Of a stretch of DNA of 64,000 nucleotides, positions 1-8,395 are shown piece by piece; within the stretch, counting starts at the first letter, position 1; every line of letters starts with the position of its first letter. Source of the stretch: Streptomyces varsoviensis. GTDB taxonomy: Bacteria > Actinomycetota > Actinomycetes > Streptomycetales > Streptomycetaceae. A program made the position numbers and the translations under genes. Under the pieces are notes generated by a model. The model was given only the letters and a program-made list of their open reading frames with translations, did not search any database and was not told where the DNA came from. The stretch lies in the NCBI RefSeq assembly GCF_000718635.1, contig NZ_JOBF01000028.1, positions 1 through 64,000 on the forward strand, written 5' to 3'.

Positions 1-246
1 GTGGGTGGGTGCCTACCGCCCGTACCCGGCCAACGGTCCGGGGTGGGGTGGGTGGGGCGGTTCCTCGCTTCTGCGGGTTCGTCGGTTGTTACGGGCCGCG
101 CGGCCTGGCTCGCCGGCGCTGGGGCCTCGCTCTGTGAGTTTGCCGCCTCCCGTTCGTGCCTGGCTTGCTGCCGGTGGGGGGCGGCCCCCCTGTTTCTGGC
201 GGCACGGGGGGTTTGTTCTTCGGAGTTTTCCACAGGCGGGAGCCGT

Positions 247-269
247 CTGTCGGTGGGGCGGCCTAGACT
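247..269 (+). promoter_or_regulatory. DNA-damage-type (PafBC/RecA-independent) promoter of pcrA
   Basis: The sequence CTGTCGGTG (247-255), an 8-base spacer and TAGACT (264-269) fits the motif described for RecA-independent DNA-damage promoters of mycobacteria, TTGTCRGTG-N8-TANNNT, with one mismatch at the first T. The -10 ends 9 bases before the pcrA ATG, so the transcript would start at or very near the start codon. Damage inducibility is an inference from the motif. Confidence 0.6.
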
Positions 270-278
270 CGGTGGGCG

Positions 279-2765
279 ATGAGCAGCCTCTTTGACGACA
301 GCTTCCTGGCGGACCTTGAGCCTTCGGGCGAGGAGCCCCCGCCGCCGCCCGAGGACGCCGCACCGGAGCCGGTGCCGGATGACCTCTTCGGGGGCGCTTT
401 CGACGCGCCCGTACAGCGGTCCGGGCCGGCGGGCGGCGGGTATTACCGGGATGGCGCGCCGCGCGCCGTCATCGATCCCGCGGCGCTGCTGGAGGGGCTC
501 AATGAGCAGCAGCGCGCGGCGGTGGTGCACAGCGGCGGGCCGCTGCTGATCGTCGCCGGGGCGGGGTCCGGCAAGACGCGGGTGCTGACGCACCGGATCG
601 CGCATCTGCTGGGCGCGCGGGGCGTGCACCCTGGGCAGATCCTCGCGATCACCTTCACCAACAAGGCCGCGGGCGAGATGAAGGAGCGCGTCGGCGATCT
701 GGTCGGTCCTCGGGCCAATGCCATGTGGGTGCTCACGTTCCACAGCGCTTGTGTGCGCATCCTGCGGCGCGAGTCGAAGAAGCTCGGCTTCACCTCGTCT
801 TTTTCGATCTACGACGCCGCCGACTCGAAGCGGCTGATGGCGCTGGTGTGCCGGGATCTGGATCTTGATCCGAAGCGGTTCCCGCCGAAGTCCTTCAGCG
901 CCAAGATCTCGAATCTGAAGAACGAGCTGATCGACGAGGAAGAGTTCGCCGGGCAAGCCGCCGATGGGTTCGAGAAGACGCTCGCCGAGGCGTACGCGAT
1001 GTACCAGGCGCGGCTGCGCGAGGCGAACGCGCTGGACTTCGACGACATCATCATGACCACGGTCCACCTGCTCCAGGCGTTCCCGGACGTCGCGGACCAC
1101 TACCGGCGCCGTTTCCGGCATGTGCTGGTCGACGAGTACCAGGACACCAACCACGCGCAGTACACGCTCGTGCGCGAGCTGGTGGGGCCGGGCACGGCGG
1201 AGGTGCCCGCCGCCGAGGTGTGCGTCGTGGGCGACGCCGACCAGTCGATCTACGCGTTCCGGGGCGCCACCATCCGCAACATCCTCCAGTTCGAGGAGGA
1301 CTACCCGGACGCGACGACGATCCTGCTGGAGCAGAACTACCGCTCCACGCAGACCATCCTCAGCGCCGCCAACGCCGTCATCGAGCGCAACGAGAACCGC
1401 CGCCCCAAGAACCTGTGGACGGAGGCCGGGGCGGGCGCCACCATCACCGGGTACGTGGCCGATACCGAGCACGACGAGGCCCAGTTCGTCGCGGACGAGA
1501 TCGACCGGCTCACGGACGCGGGCGAGGCCAAGGCCGGGGATGTCGCGGTCTTCTACCGCACCAACGCCCAGTCCCGTGTCTTCGAGGAGATCCTCATCCG
1601 GGTCGGGCTGCCCTACAAGGTCGTCGGCGGCGTGCGCTTCTACGAGCGCAAGGAGGTCCGCGACGTCCTCGCCTACCTGCGCGTTCTCGCCAACCCCGAG
1701 GACACGGTCCCGCTGCGCCGCATCCTCAACGTCCCCAAGCGCGGCATCGGCGACCGGGCCGAGGCGATGATCGACGCCCTGTCGCTGCGCGAGAAGATCA
1801 CCTTCCCGCAGGCCCTGCGCCGCGTCGACGAGGCGTACGGCATGGCGGCGCGTTCCGCCAACGCCGTCAAGCGCTTCAACGTGCTCATGGAGGAGTTGCG
1901 CACGGTCGTCGAGTCGGGGGCCGGGCCCGCGACCGTACTGGAGGCGGTGCTGGAGCGTACGGGATATCTCGCGGAGCTCCAGGCGTCCACCGACCCGCAG
2001 GACGAGACCCGCATCGAGAACCTCCAGGAGCTGGCCGCCGTGGCCCTGGAGTTCGAGCAGGAGCGCGCCGAGGACAATCCGGGCACGCTGGCGGACTTCC
2101 TGGAGAAGGTCGCCCTGGTCGCCGACTCCGACCAGATCCCGGACGAGGACACCGACGGCGGCGGCGTCGTGACGCTCATGACGCTGCACACGGCGAAGGG
2201 CCTGGAGTTCCCGGTCGTCTTCCTGACCGGCCTGGAGGACGGCGTCTTCCCGCACATGCGGGCGCTCGGCCAGACCAAGGAGCTGGAGGAGGAGCGGCGG
2301 CTCGCCTATGTGGGCATCACGCGGGCGCGCGAGCGGCTGTATCTGACCCGGTCGACGATGCGCAGCGCCTGGGGCCAGCCGTCCTACAACCCCCCTTCGC
2401 GCTTCCTGGAGGAGATCCCCGAGGAGTACGTGCAGTGGAAGCGGACCGGGCCCGCGACGCCGTCGGCGTCGATGGGCGCGGTCGGCGGGTCCGGCCGGTC
2501 CGGTTCGGGCGGTTCCGGCGGCTCTGGCGGCGGGATCATGTCCTCGCGCTCCAAGGCGGGGCCGAGCGGCTTCGCCACGCGGCGCGCGGCCGACCGCCCG
2601 GTGGTCCAGCTCGCGGTCGGCGACCGGGTCACCCACGACTCGTTCGGGCTGGGCACGGTCGTGACGGTCAAGGGCAGCGGGGACAACGCGGAGGCCACGA
2701 TCGACTTCGGCGAGGCCAAGCCGAAGCGGCTCCTGCTGCGGTACGCCCCGGTGGAGAAGTTGTAG
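279..2765 (+). CDS. pcrA: ATP-dependent 3'-5' DNA helicase PcrA/UvrD
   Basis: Superfamily-1 helicase of the UvrD/PcrA/Rep group, which unwinds DNA in excision repair and clears stalled forks and RNA polymerase. The 828-residue product shows LNEQQRAAV (about 74-82), Walker A GAGSGKT (94-100), the DEYQD Walker B box (285-289) and, late in the motor, LHTAKGLEFP and YVGITRARERL. A Ser/Gly linker follows, then a C-terminal Tudor-like module around VGDRVTHDSFGLGTV (last ~60 residues), the part that contacts RNA polymerase in PcrA proteins. The acidic, proline-rich N-terminus of ~65 residues lies outside the motor. No Shine-Dalgarno is seen before the ATG, which fits a near-leaderless mRNA from the promoter just upstream. 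Full length; identification is secure. Confidence 0.96.
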   Translation: MSSLFDDSFLADLEPSGEEPPPPPEDAAPEPVPDDLFGGAFDAPVQRSGPAGGGYYRDGAPRAVIDPAALLEGLNEQQRAAVVHSGGPLLIVAGAGSGKTRVLTHRIAHLLGARGVHPGQILAITFTNKAAGEMKERVGDLVGPRANAMWVLTFHSACVRILRRESKKLGFTSSFSIYDAADSKRLMALVCRDLDLDPKRFPPKSFSAKISNLKNELIDEEEFAGQAADGFEKTLAEAYAMYQARLREANALDFDDIIMTTVHLLQAFPDVADHYRRRFRHVLVDEYQDTNHAQYTLVRELVGPGTAEVPAAEVCVVGDADQSIYAFRGATIRNILQFEEDYPDATTILLEQNYRSTQTILSAANAVIERNENRRPKNLWTEAGAGATITGYVADTEHDEAQFVADEIDRLTDAGEAKAGDVAVFYRTNAQSRVFEEILIRVGLPYKVVGGVRFYERKEVRDVLAYLRVLANPEDTVPLRRILNVPKRGIGDRAEAMIDALSLREKITFPQALRRVDEAYGMAARSANAVKRFNVLMEELRTVVESGAGPATVLEAVLERTGYLAELQASTDPQDETRIENLQELAAVALEFEQERAEDNPGTLADFLEKVALVADSDQIPDEDTDGGGVVTLMTLHTAKGLEFPVVFLTGLEDGVFPHMRALGQTKELEEERRLAYVGITRARERLYLTRSTMRSAWGQPSYNPPSRFLEEIPEEYVQWKRTGPATPSASMGAVGGSGRSGSGGSGGSGGGIMSSRSKAGPSGFATRRAADRPVVQLAVGDRVTHDSFGLGTVVTVKGSGDNAEATIDFGEAKPKRLLLRYAPVEKL

Positions 2766-2770
2766 CCGTC

Positions 2771-2864
2771 AGGGCGTTTCTGATGGATCTCTGTGGGTGA
2801 AGGAGCGACGTCCGGGGCGTGTGCCGGGCGTCGCGAGGCCGCGGAGATCTGTCAGAAACGCCCT
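2771..2864. repeat. 94-bp inverted-repeat element between convergent pcrA and M23 peptidase genes
   Basis: The outer 21-bp arms (2771-2791 and 2844-2864) are reverse complements with two mismatches; they begin AGGGCGTTTCTGA and end TCAGAAACGCCCT. They enclose 52 bases. The right arm overlaps the first two bases of the minus-strand stop triplet of the M23 gene. It may act as a bidirectional terminator or be a small non-autonomous (MITE-like) element. No target-site duplication is obvious. Confidence 0.6.
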
Positions 2865-4395
2865 ACGTCGGGTCCAGGCCGTGTGAGCGGAGCCACGGCA
2901 GCGGGTCGATGGCCGCGCCGCTGCCGGGGCGGACCTCGAAGTGCATGTGCGGGCCGGTGGAGTTGCCGGTCTTGCCGGAGTAGGCGATGACGTCGCCCGC
3001 CTTGACCGTGCCGGACCGGATCTTGTTGCTGCTCAGGTGGCAGTACCAGGTCTCGGTGCCGTCGGGGGCGGTCACCATGGCCATGTTGCCGTAGGCGACG
3101 TTGAACTGCGTGCGTACGGTGCCGTCGGTCGCCGCCATCACGGGGGTGCCGAGGCCGACCGGGAAGTCGATGCCGGTGTGCACGGACATCCAGTTGACGC
3201 CCGCCTGCCCGAAGTAGGCGCTGAGCCCCTTCTGCTTCACCGGCAGGACGAACTTGGGGCGCTCGGCCTCCTTGCGGCGCGCTTCATCGGCTTTTCGTTT
3301 CTTCTCTTCGGCCTGGCGCGCCTTGAGGTCGAGCCGCTGCTGGGTGCGGCTGGCCCGGTCGGCGAAGTCGTCGGCGTCCCTGCTGACCCCGGCGAGCTGG
3401 GTGTCCAGCTTGCTGTTGGCGGCGGCCGGCGTGACGGTGGCCGGGTCGGGCGCCGACGCCTCGGTGTTCTTGGTGTCGCCGCCGCCCCCGGTCACGCTCG
3501 CCGCGGCGATTCCGGCGACCCCGATGGCCGCGACGGACGGGACCGCGATGGTCAGGAGCGCGGAACGGCGGGTGCGGTAGCCGCTACGGGCGGAGGCGCC
3601 CCGGCGCCGCCCGCGGTTCCCGCCGTCACGGCGGGGGCCGGGCAGGGGAGCGGGCGCCTCGTCGGGCGCCTCGTCGGTCACCACGGGTTCGAGCACCGAC
3701 GTCTCTTCCGCGGACTGCCGCTCGGGAGCCGGGGGCTCTGGTGCGGTGTCTGGTTGAGCAGGCGGTACGGCCTCTGCGGCGATGCTCGTTTCCGCCTCGG
3801 CCTCGGCCCATTGGTCGGTCTCGCCCACCGCGCCGCCGATGGTGTCGTACGAGCCCGTCGTGCCGTACACCTCGTACGAACCGGTCGCGTTGCTCGCGCC
3901 GTACGCGCCCGTACCGCTCCAGGCCGTCGTGGACCACTGCCCGGTCTGCTGCTGCTCGTGGAGTCCGTGCGCCGCGTAGAGGGAGGTGTCCCAGGTCTGG
4001 GTGTGGCCGCCGGTCTCCCACTGGTCGGCCGCGGGCCACTGGCCGGTGGTGCCCCACTGGCCGGTCGTCTCGTACGTGCCGGTGTCGCCGTACGGGGCGG
4101 AGGTGTCGTAGGAGTCCGTTGTGCCGTACGTGGCGGTGGGTGCGTAAGTGTCGTACGGGCCGCTGTACGCGGCCCTTGTGTCCCACTGACCTGTGGTGTC
4201 CCACTGGCCCGAGTGGCCGGTGTCGTAACCGCTGTAGGCGATGCCGATGTTCTGGAACGTACCGGTGGAGTAGCCGTCGTACCCGGCATAACCCTGTTGT
4301 GCCGTCTGCTCCCCGTATGTCGCGCCGGGCGCGTAGGGGGCTTCTGGAGCGGGGGCGGCCGGAGTGGAGTTCCCCGACGGGTGACGGTCGTTCAC
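2863..4395 (-). CDS. Membrane-anchored M23 family metallopeptidase
   Basis: Predicted zinc endopeptidase of the LytM/M23 family that cleaves peptidoglycan cross-links outside the membrane. The 510-residue product has three parts. A Tyr/Thr/Gly-rich low-complexity N-terminal half (repeated TTGQW-like and YDT units) is probably cytoplasmic. One hydrophobic segment lies near residues 276-300. An Ala/Lys/Glu-rich coiled coil leads to the C-terminal M23 domain (about 395-508) with HTGID, CHLS and GPHMHFEV, which supply the zinc and catalytic residues. TTG, GTG and GTG triplets follow each other at the 5' end; the GTG at 4395 sits 6 bases after AAAGAGAAG and is preferred. The stop codon overlaps a long inverted repeat. 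Transcribed from a separate 185-base leader downstream of the lipase gene. Confidence 0.88.
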   Translation of the reverse strand: MNDRHPSGNSTPAAPAPEAPYAPGATYGEQTAQQGYAGYDGYSTGTFQNIGIAYSGYDTGHSGQWDTTGQWDTRAAYSGPYDTYAPTATYGTTDSYDTSAPYGDTGTYETTGQWGTTGQWPAADQWETGGHTQTWDTSLYAAHGLHEQQQTGQWSTTAWSGTGAYGASNATGSYEVYGTTGSYDTIGGAVGETDQWAEAEAETSIAAEAVPPAQPDTAPEPPAPERQSAEETSVLEPVVTDEAPDEAPAPLPGPRRDGGNRGRRRGASARSGYRTRRSALLTIAVPSVAAIGVAGIAAASVTGGGGDTKNTEASAPDPATVTPAAANSKLDTQLAGVSRDADDFADRASRTQQRLDLKARQAEEKKRKADEARRKEAERPKFVLPVKQKGLSAYFGQAGVNWMSVHTGIDFPVGLGTPVMAATDGTVRTQFNVAYGNMAMVTAPDGTETWYCHLSSNKIRSGTVKAGDVIAYSGKTGNSTGPHMHFEVRPGSGAAIDPLPWLRSHGLDPT

Positions 4396-4580
4396 CACCA
4401 ACTTCTCTTTCGCCTAGGCAGCACGAGAATTAGCGGCGACTGTACCCGGCGGTATGCGGCAGCCACAATCTTCGGCGGTTATCGCCGCCTCAAGGACCGG
4501 TCATTTAGCCGCCTTTCGGTGGACTGGAGCCGATTCCTCGGCTCGGCGTTCGAATTATTTTCGATGAGAAATCGACCGGC
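4396..4580 (-). promoter_or_regulatory. Leader region of the M23 peptidase gene with several possible hairpins
   Basis: The 185 bases upstream of the M23 start are less GC-rich than the surroundings. Read on the minus strand they contain GAGCCGA-ggaa-TCGGCTC (perfect 7-bp stem) and GGCGG-cgataa-CCGCC among other short inverted repeats. Some actinobacterial cell-wall hydrolase genes carry cyclic-di-AMP (ydaO-type) riboswitches, but I cannot match the conserved ydaO core here, so this is reported only as a possibly structured leader. Confidence 0.3.
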
Positions 4581-5429
4581 TCACGCAACCGAAACGGCCC
4601 CCGACGCGTCGTCGGCCGCCTCCTCGGCCTCCAGCGCCTGCCGGATTCCGGCCGCCACCGCGCAGTGCACCGGCAGCGCGAGATGCCCCACCCCGCTGAC
4701 CCGCACGCTGCGGCAGCGCAGGTCAGGATGGTCGAGCCGGGCGGTTTCGACCGGGATCATCAATTGGTCGAGATCGCTCCAGAAACTTACGAAGCGCGTA
4801 CGGCAGCCTTTGGCGGGGCGTGCGAGTTCCGTGATGACCGGGGAATCCGGGCGCATCTGCCGAACGAGGGGATGCGCCGAAAGCAGCGGCACCGCGCGTG
4901 TCCCGCCATGCGGTGTGCCGAGCGTGACCAGCGTGCGGATACGGGCGTCCCCGCCGAGCCGCTGCGCGTAGTAACGGGCTATCAGGCCGCCCAGACTGTG
5001 CCCGACGACGTCCACCCGCGGGCTTCCCGTACGGGCGCACAACTCCTCGACATGACGGCCCAGCAGCTCCGCGGCCGTACGGATATCGCAGGTCAACGGC
5101 GAATAGTTGAGGGACTCGACGCGTCGCCGGCCGCGCTGGCGCAGATAGCGGCGCAGCAGGACGAAGACGGAGCGGTTGTCGATGAAGCCGTGCAGGAGGA
5201 GCACGGGAGGGTGCGGCGGGGGTGTGTCGCCGGCCGCCCCGGCCGGGGGCGCCGGGCCCTCGCGGGCGAGCGGCGCGCCGGGCGGGGGAGGGGCGGGCCG
5301 GCGCTCCTGGACGAGGCCCGTCGGGTAGAGGATCATGTGCCCGGCGAGTATCGCCAGCTCCAGCGCGCCGGCCCGGACGGCCTCGGCCGAGGAGCGGAGC
5401 AGTGAAAAAGGAAAGGGCAAGGCCACCAT
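4581..5429 (-). CDS. Alpha/beta-hydrolase lipase-like protein
   Basis: Predicted serine esterase/lipase (triacylglycerol-lipase-like) of 282 residues. The oxyanion region PVLLLHGFIDN is followed by the nucleophile elbow VVGHSLGGLIARYY, and a candidate catalytic His lies in SGVGHLALPV near the C-terminus. The N-terminus has a hydrophobic stretch (ALPFPFSLL and following helix) that may associate with the membrane, then a proline-rich linker. The start chosen is ATG 5429, because GGGAGG lies 6 bases upstream; the GTG at 5450 lacks such a site. Substrate unknown. Divergent from icmB, with 331 bases between. Confidence 0.82.
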   Translation of the reverse strand: MVALPFPFSLLRSSAEAVRAGALELAILAGHMILYPTGLVQERRPAPPPPGAPLAREGPAPPAGAAGDTPPPHPPVLLLHGFIDNRSVFVLLRRYLRQRGRRRVESLNYSPLTCDIRTAAELLGRHVEELCARTGSPRVDVVGHSLGGLIARYYAQRLGGDARIRTLVTLGTPHGGTRAVPLLSAHPLVRQMRPDSPVITELARPAKGCRTRFVSFWSDLDQLMIPVETARLDHPDLRCRSVRVSGVGHLALPVHCAVAAGIRQALEAEEAADDASGAVSVA

Positions 5430-5760
5430 GGCCGACCTCCCGAATCGCACGCAGGAGACGGCTCTGACCCCCGTGTGCCCTCATGGGCAGCCGTGCCCGG
5501 CGCGCCCGCGCGGGCGGGTAGTGGCGTGACGCGCGGTAGCGGCGTACGGCCCGGCCTCGCGGCGGCCCCGGTACGGCGTCCCTCGCGACCGGGCCGACGG
5601 CTCCCCGGCGCGGGAATTCGGACACAGTGCGTAGCGAACGAATTGTCCCACGTGTGATTTCCCCCTCCCTCACCACCGTGAAACTGCCGGGTGCGGGATG
5701 CTGGCGATAACGTTCGTTCACACTTACGGCCGGTGACGGCAGTCGTACATGGAGGCAGTG
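5430..5760. other. Divergent intergenic region, lipase gene / icmB
   Basis: No gene is visible. The left part is GC-rich and continues the codon-like texture of the lipase 5' region. The last ~130 bases before icmB are relatively AT-rich and probably hold the icmB promoter, but no clear -35/-10 pair could be fixed. Confidence 0.4.
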
Positions 5761-6171
5761 ATGGGAGTGACCGGTCCGATTCGCGTGGTGGTGGCCAAGC
5801 CGGGGCTCGACGGCCATGACCGCGGAGCCAAGGTCATCGCGCGTGCGCTGCGGGACGCCGGCATGGAGGTCATCTACACCGGACTCCACCAGACGCCCGA
5901 GCAGATCGTCGGTACCGCGATCCAGGAGGACGCCGACGCGATCGGCCTGTCCATCCTCTCCGGTGCGCACAACACCCTCTTCGCCAAGGTGATAGAGCTG
6001 CTGCGGGAGCGCGACGCCGAGGACATCAAGGTGTTTGGTGGCGGCATCATCCCTGAAGCGGATATCGCTCCGCTCAAGGAGTTGGGTGTGGCGGAGATTT
6101 TTACGCCGGGGGCTACTACGGCGTCCATCGTGGACTGGGTCCATGCCAATGTCCGGCAGGTGCCGGCCTGA
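5761..6171 (+). CDS. icmB: Cobalamin-binding small subunit of isobutyryl-CoA mutase type
   Basis: A 136-residue stand-alone adenosylcobalamin-binding domain, the length of the Streptomyces isobutyryl-CoA mutase small subunit. IcmB pairs with the large subunit IcmA to interconvert isobutyryl-CoA and n-butyryl-CoA, feeding polyketide precursor supply and valine catabolism. The cobalt-ligand signature D-x-H-x-x-G is present as LDGHDRGAK (His is the lower axial ligand), followed by SILSGAH and [11 protein letters not shown], which pack against the cofactor tail. GGAGG (5751-5755) is 5 bases before ATG 5761, which favours this start over the ATG at 5749. No large subunit is encoded nearby; scattered icmA/icmB genes are usual in Streptomyces. 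A B12-binding partner of another mutase is the alternative. Confidence 0.85.
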   Translation: MGVTGPIRVVVAKPGLDGHDRGAKVIARALRDAGMEVIYTGLHQTPEQIVGTAIQEDADAIGLSILSGAHNTLFAKVIELLRERDAEDIKVFGGGIIPEADIAPLKELGVAEIFTPGATTASIVDWVHANVRQVPA

Positions 6172-6283
6172 GTCTTGGCCGGTCGGCCCCCACTTCGGCT
6201 GCGCCGTGCTGGTTGGGGCCTGCGGCCCCTTGACGGCGTAGCCGTCGCCTTTGGGCGGGTCGTCGGCCGGTGTTTCGGCTGCG

Positions 6284-6466
6284 GGTTGGTTGTGGTTGAT
6301 CGCGCAGTTCCCCGCGCCCCTGGGGGGCTGGAGTTGTTGGTCCTCTGCGGCGTGATTGTGGCTTGTCGCGCAGTTCCCCGCGCCCCTGGGGGGGCTGGGG
6401 TTGTTGGTCCTCCGCGGGTTGGTTGTGGTTGATCGCGCAGTTCCTTGCGCCCCTCGGGGGCTGGGG
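6284..6466. repeat. Three copies of a Streptomyces interspersed repeat
   Basis: Three imperfect copies of ~50-60 bp lie at about 6284-6345, 6355-6412 and 6416-6466. All carry the core CGCAGTTCC(C/T)(C/T)GCGCCCCT followed by a G run and CTGG, and the first two end TTGTTGGTCCTC. This core is a common intergenic repeat of Streptomyces chromosomes. The surrounding 6172-6505 stretch holds no gene I can support. Confidence 0.75.
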
Positions 6467-6505
6467 CGGGATGGTGGCCGGCGTGTTCGTCGGAGTGGCG
6501 GGGCA

Positions 6506-8137
6506 TCAGGGGCGTTGCCGGGGGGTGGGGGTGAGTTCGCGGCGCATGGTGGCGCGTAGGCGCAGGGTGCCGACGAGACGCTGGAAGGCTTCCGACCAGT
6601 AGCCGGCTGCTCCGGGGGAGCCGTTCTCGGGTTCGTCCGGCTGGGCGGTCAGGACCTCCAGCCGGTCGGCCTGTTCCGGGTCGAGGCAGCGTTCGGCCAA
6701 CCCCATCACTCCGCTGAAACTCCATGGATAGCTCCCCGCGTCCCTGGCGATGTCAAGTGCGTCCACGACGGCCCTCCCCAGCGGCTCCGACCACGGCACC
6801 GCGCACACCCCGAGCAGGCGGAACGCCTCGGAGAGCCCGTGCACCGAGATGAACGCCGCGACCCATGCCGCCCGTTCACCGGGCGGCAGCGCGGAGAGCA
6901 GCTTCGCCGGGTCCTGCCAGGACGCCTCCTCGGCGGCGGGCGGCGAGGCCGGAGGGCCGAGCAGCGCCCGGGACCACTCGGCGTTCCGCTGCCGCACGGC
7001 CGCCCGGCACCAGGCGGCGTGCAGGTCGGGCCGCCAGCCGTCGGCGACCGGCAGCGCCACGATCTCGGCGGCGCTCCGGGACCCGAACCGCTCGCTCCAC
7101 TGAGCCAATGGCGCCGCCTCCACCAACTGGCCGAGCCACCATGATCTTTCGCCGCGCCCGGATGGCGGCTTGGCCACGATGCCGTCGCGCTGCATGGCGC
7201 TGTCGCACTCGTGCGGGGCCTCGACGACGATGCGCGGCTCGTGGAAGTCCAGGGCGAGGCAGGACCGCGCCCGGCGGGCCATCCTGGCGGCGAGGGCGGA
7301 GCCCGGGAGCCCGGAGAGCAGTTCGGCCGAGGTGGCCCGTACATTGCGGCTGCGATCGGCGAGGGCCTGTTCCAGGAACGGCTCGTCCCGCGCCGACAGC
7401 CCCTCGCGCAAGGCGTCCACGAACATCAGCCGGTCCTCCGCCCGCTCCGTGGACCACGTGGTGGCGAGCAGGGCCCGCGCCGCGTCGGGGTCGCGGCGGC
7501 GCAGCGCTGTCAGCAGCGCCACGCGTTCCGCGAACAGCCCTTCCTGCCAGGTTCGTTCGGCCGCCTCGTCGTAGCCGGGGCCTGTGGGCAGGGCGGGTGC
7601 CGGTGTCCAGTCGACGGCCAGACCGCTCCGGAGGGCGAACTTCCACTGCGGGTTGAGCCGCGCCAGCCAGAGCGCGCGCGGCCCGGCCAGCGTCAGCGCC
7701 TCCGCCCGCAGGTCCGTACGGCCCCGGGCCGCGTCGAGCAGGGCGGGCAGCAGGGCGGCCGGGGCGCGGTAGCCGTGCTGGTTGGCGGCGGCCAGCCACT
7801 GCGGAAGCAGTTCCGTGAGGTCCGGCGCGGTGCCGCGTCGGCTGCCGCCGGCCGGTCCGGCACGGTCGGCGAGGAGCATGGCGAGCCGCGACCGCGCGGC
7901 GGGCGGCAGCGGGGGCCGCTGGTCCGTTGGGACGACGGGCGGGCGGTGGCGCACCACGGCGGGCAGCAGCCCGGCCCGGCGGCGCACCGTCTCGACGGCG
8001 GCGGCGTCCAGGAGCGCTGCCGCCCCGTCCTGGCCGGGGCGCGGTGGAACGGGCGGGGTGCGCCGTCCGGTGCCGAGCAGCGCGGCGGCGACGAGGTCCT
8101 CCCAGGTGGTGGCGGTCGTCGTGGTCTTGTCGGCCAT
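6506..8137 (-). CDS. DUF5691 protein of the MoxR/VWA locus
   Basis: A 543-residue, Arg/Ala/Leu-rich, mostly helical protein without membrane segments. I recognise it as a DUF5691-type protein, a family that accompanies MoxR/SWIM/VWA genes in actinobacteria. Recurring Leu/Ala helices in the centre (ALRRRDPDAARALL, FLEQALADRSRNVRATSAELL) look like HEAT-type repeats, which suggests a scaffold. No catalytic motif is evident. Start: ATG 8137 preceded by GGAAGGGA on the minus strand; the reading frame stays open a further 80 codons upstream but with proline-rich, non-conserved content. It lies downstream of the SWIM gene on the same strand, 258 bases away, so the two may share the damage-type promoter. 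Biochemical role unknown. Confidence 0.75.
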   Translation of the reverse strand: MADKTTTTATTWEDLVAAALLGTGRRTPPVPPRPGQDGAAALLDAAAVETVRRRAGLLPAVVRHRPPVVPTDQRPPLPPAARSRLAMLLADRAGPAGGSRRGTAPDLTELLPQWLAAANQHGYRAPAALLPALLDAARGRTDLRAEALTLAGPRALWLARLNPQWKFALRSGLAVDWTPAPALPTGPGYDEAAERTWQEGLFAERVALLTALRRRDPDAARALLATTWSTERAEDRLMFVDALREGLSARDEPFLEQALADRSRNVRATSAELLSGLPGSALAARMARRARSCLALDFHEPRIVVEAPHECDSAMQRDGIVAKPPSGRGERSWWLGQLVEAAPLAQWSERFGSRSAAEIVALPVADGWRPDLHAAWCRAAVRQRNAEWSRALLGPPASPPAAEEASWQDPAKLLSALPPGERAAWVAAFISVHGLSEAFRLLGVCAVPWSEPLGRAVVDALDIARDAGSYPWSFSGVMGLAERCLDPEQADRLEVLTAQPDEPENGSPGAAGYWSEAFQRLVGTLRLRATMRRELTPTPRQRP

Positions 8138-8395
8138 ATGCGAGTCCCTTCCGTGTACGGCCCGCCGGGGCCCGTGCGGCCGGCTGGGCGCGCTGGCGCG
8201 AGCCGGGGCCGCGGGCGCGGCTGGGGCGGATGGGGGGTGATGAGTGATGGGGGGTGATGAGTGGCTGATGAGGGCGTGTGGGGTGGCTGATGGGGCGAGT
8301 GGTGTGGAGGGGCGCGGCGGGGTTCCGGAGACGGCAGCGGTCCGGAGTGGCCGGGGGGTTGGTGCCGTGACCGGCAAAGCTTGCCGGGAGGCGCG

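Noticed and set aside
1..246. Short open frames on both strands at the window start
   Set aside because: All three frames are open because of GC bias; no ribosome site, domain or consistent composition.
4396..4580. Cyclic-di-AMP (ydaO) riboswitch before the M23 gene
   Set aside because: The conserved core could not be matched by eye; kept only as a possibly structured leader.
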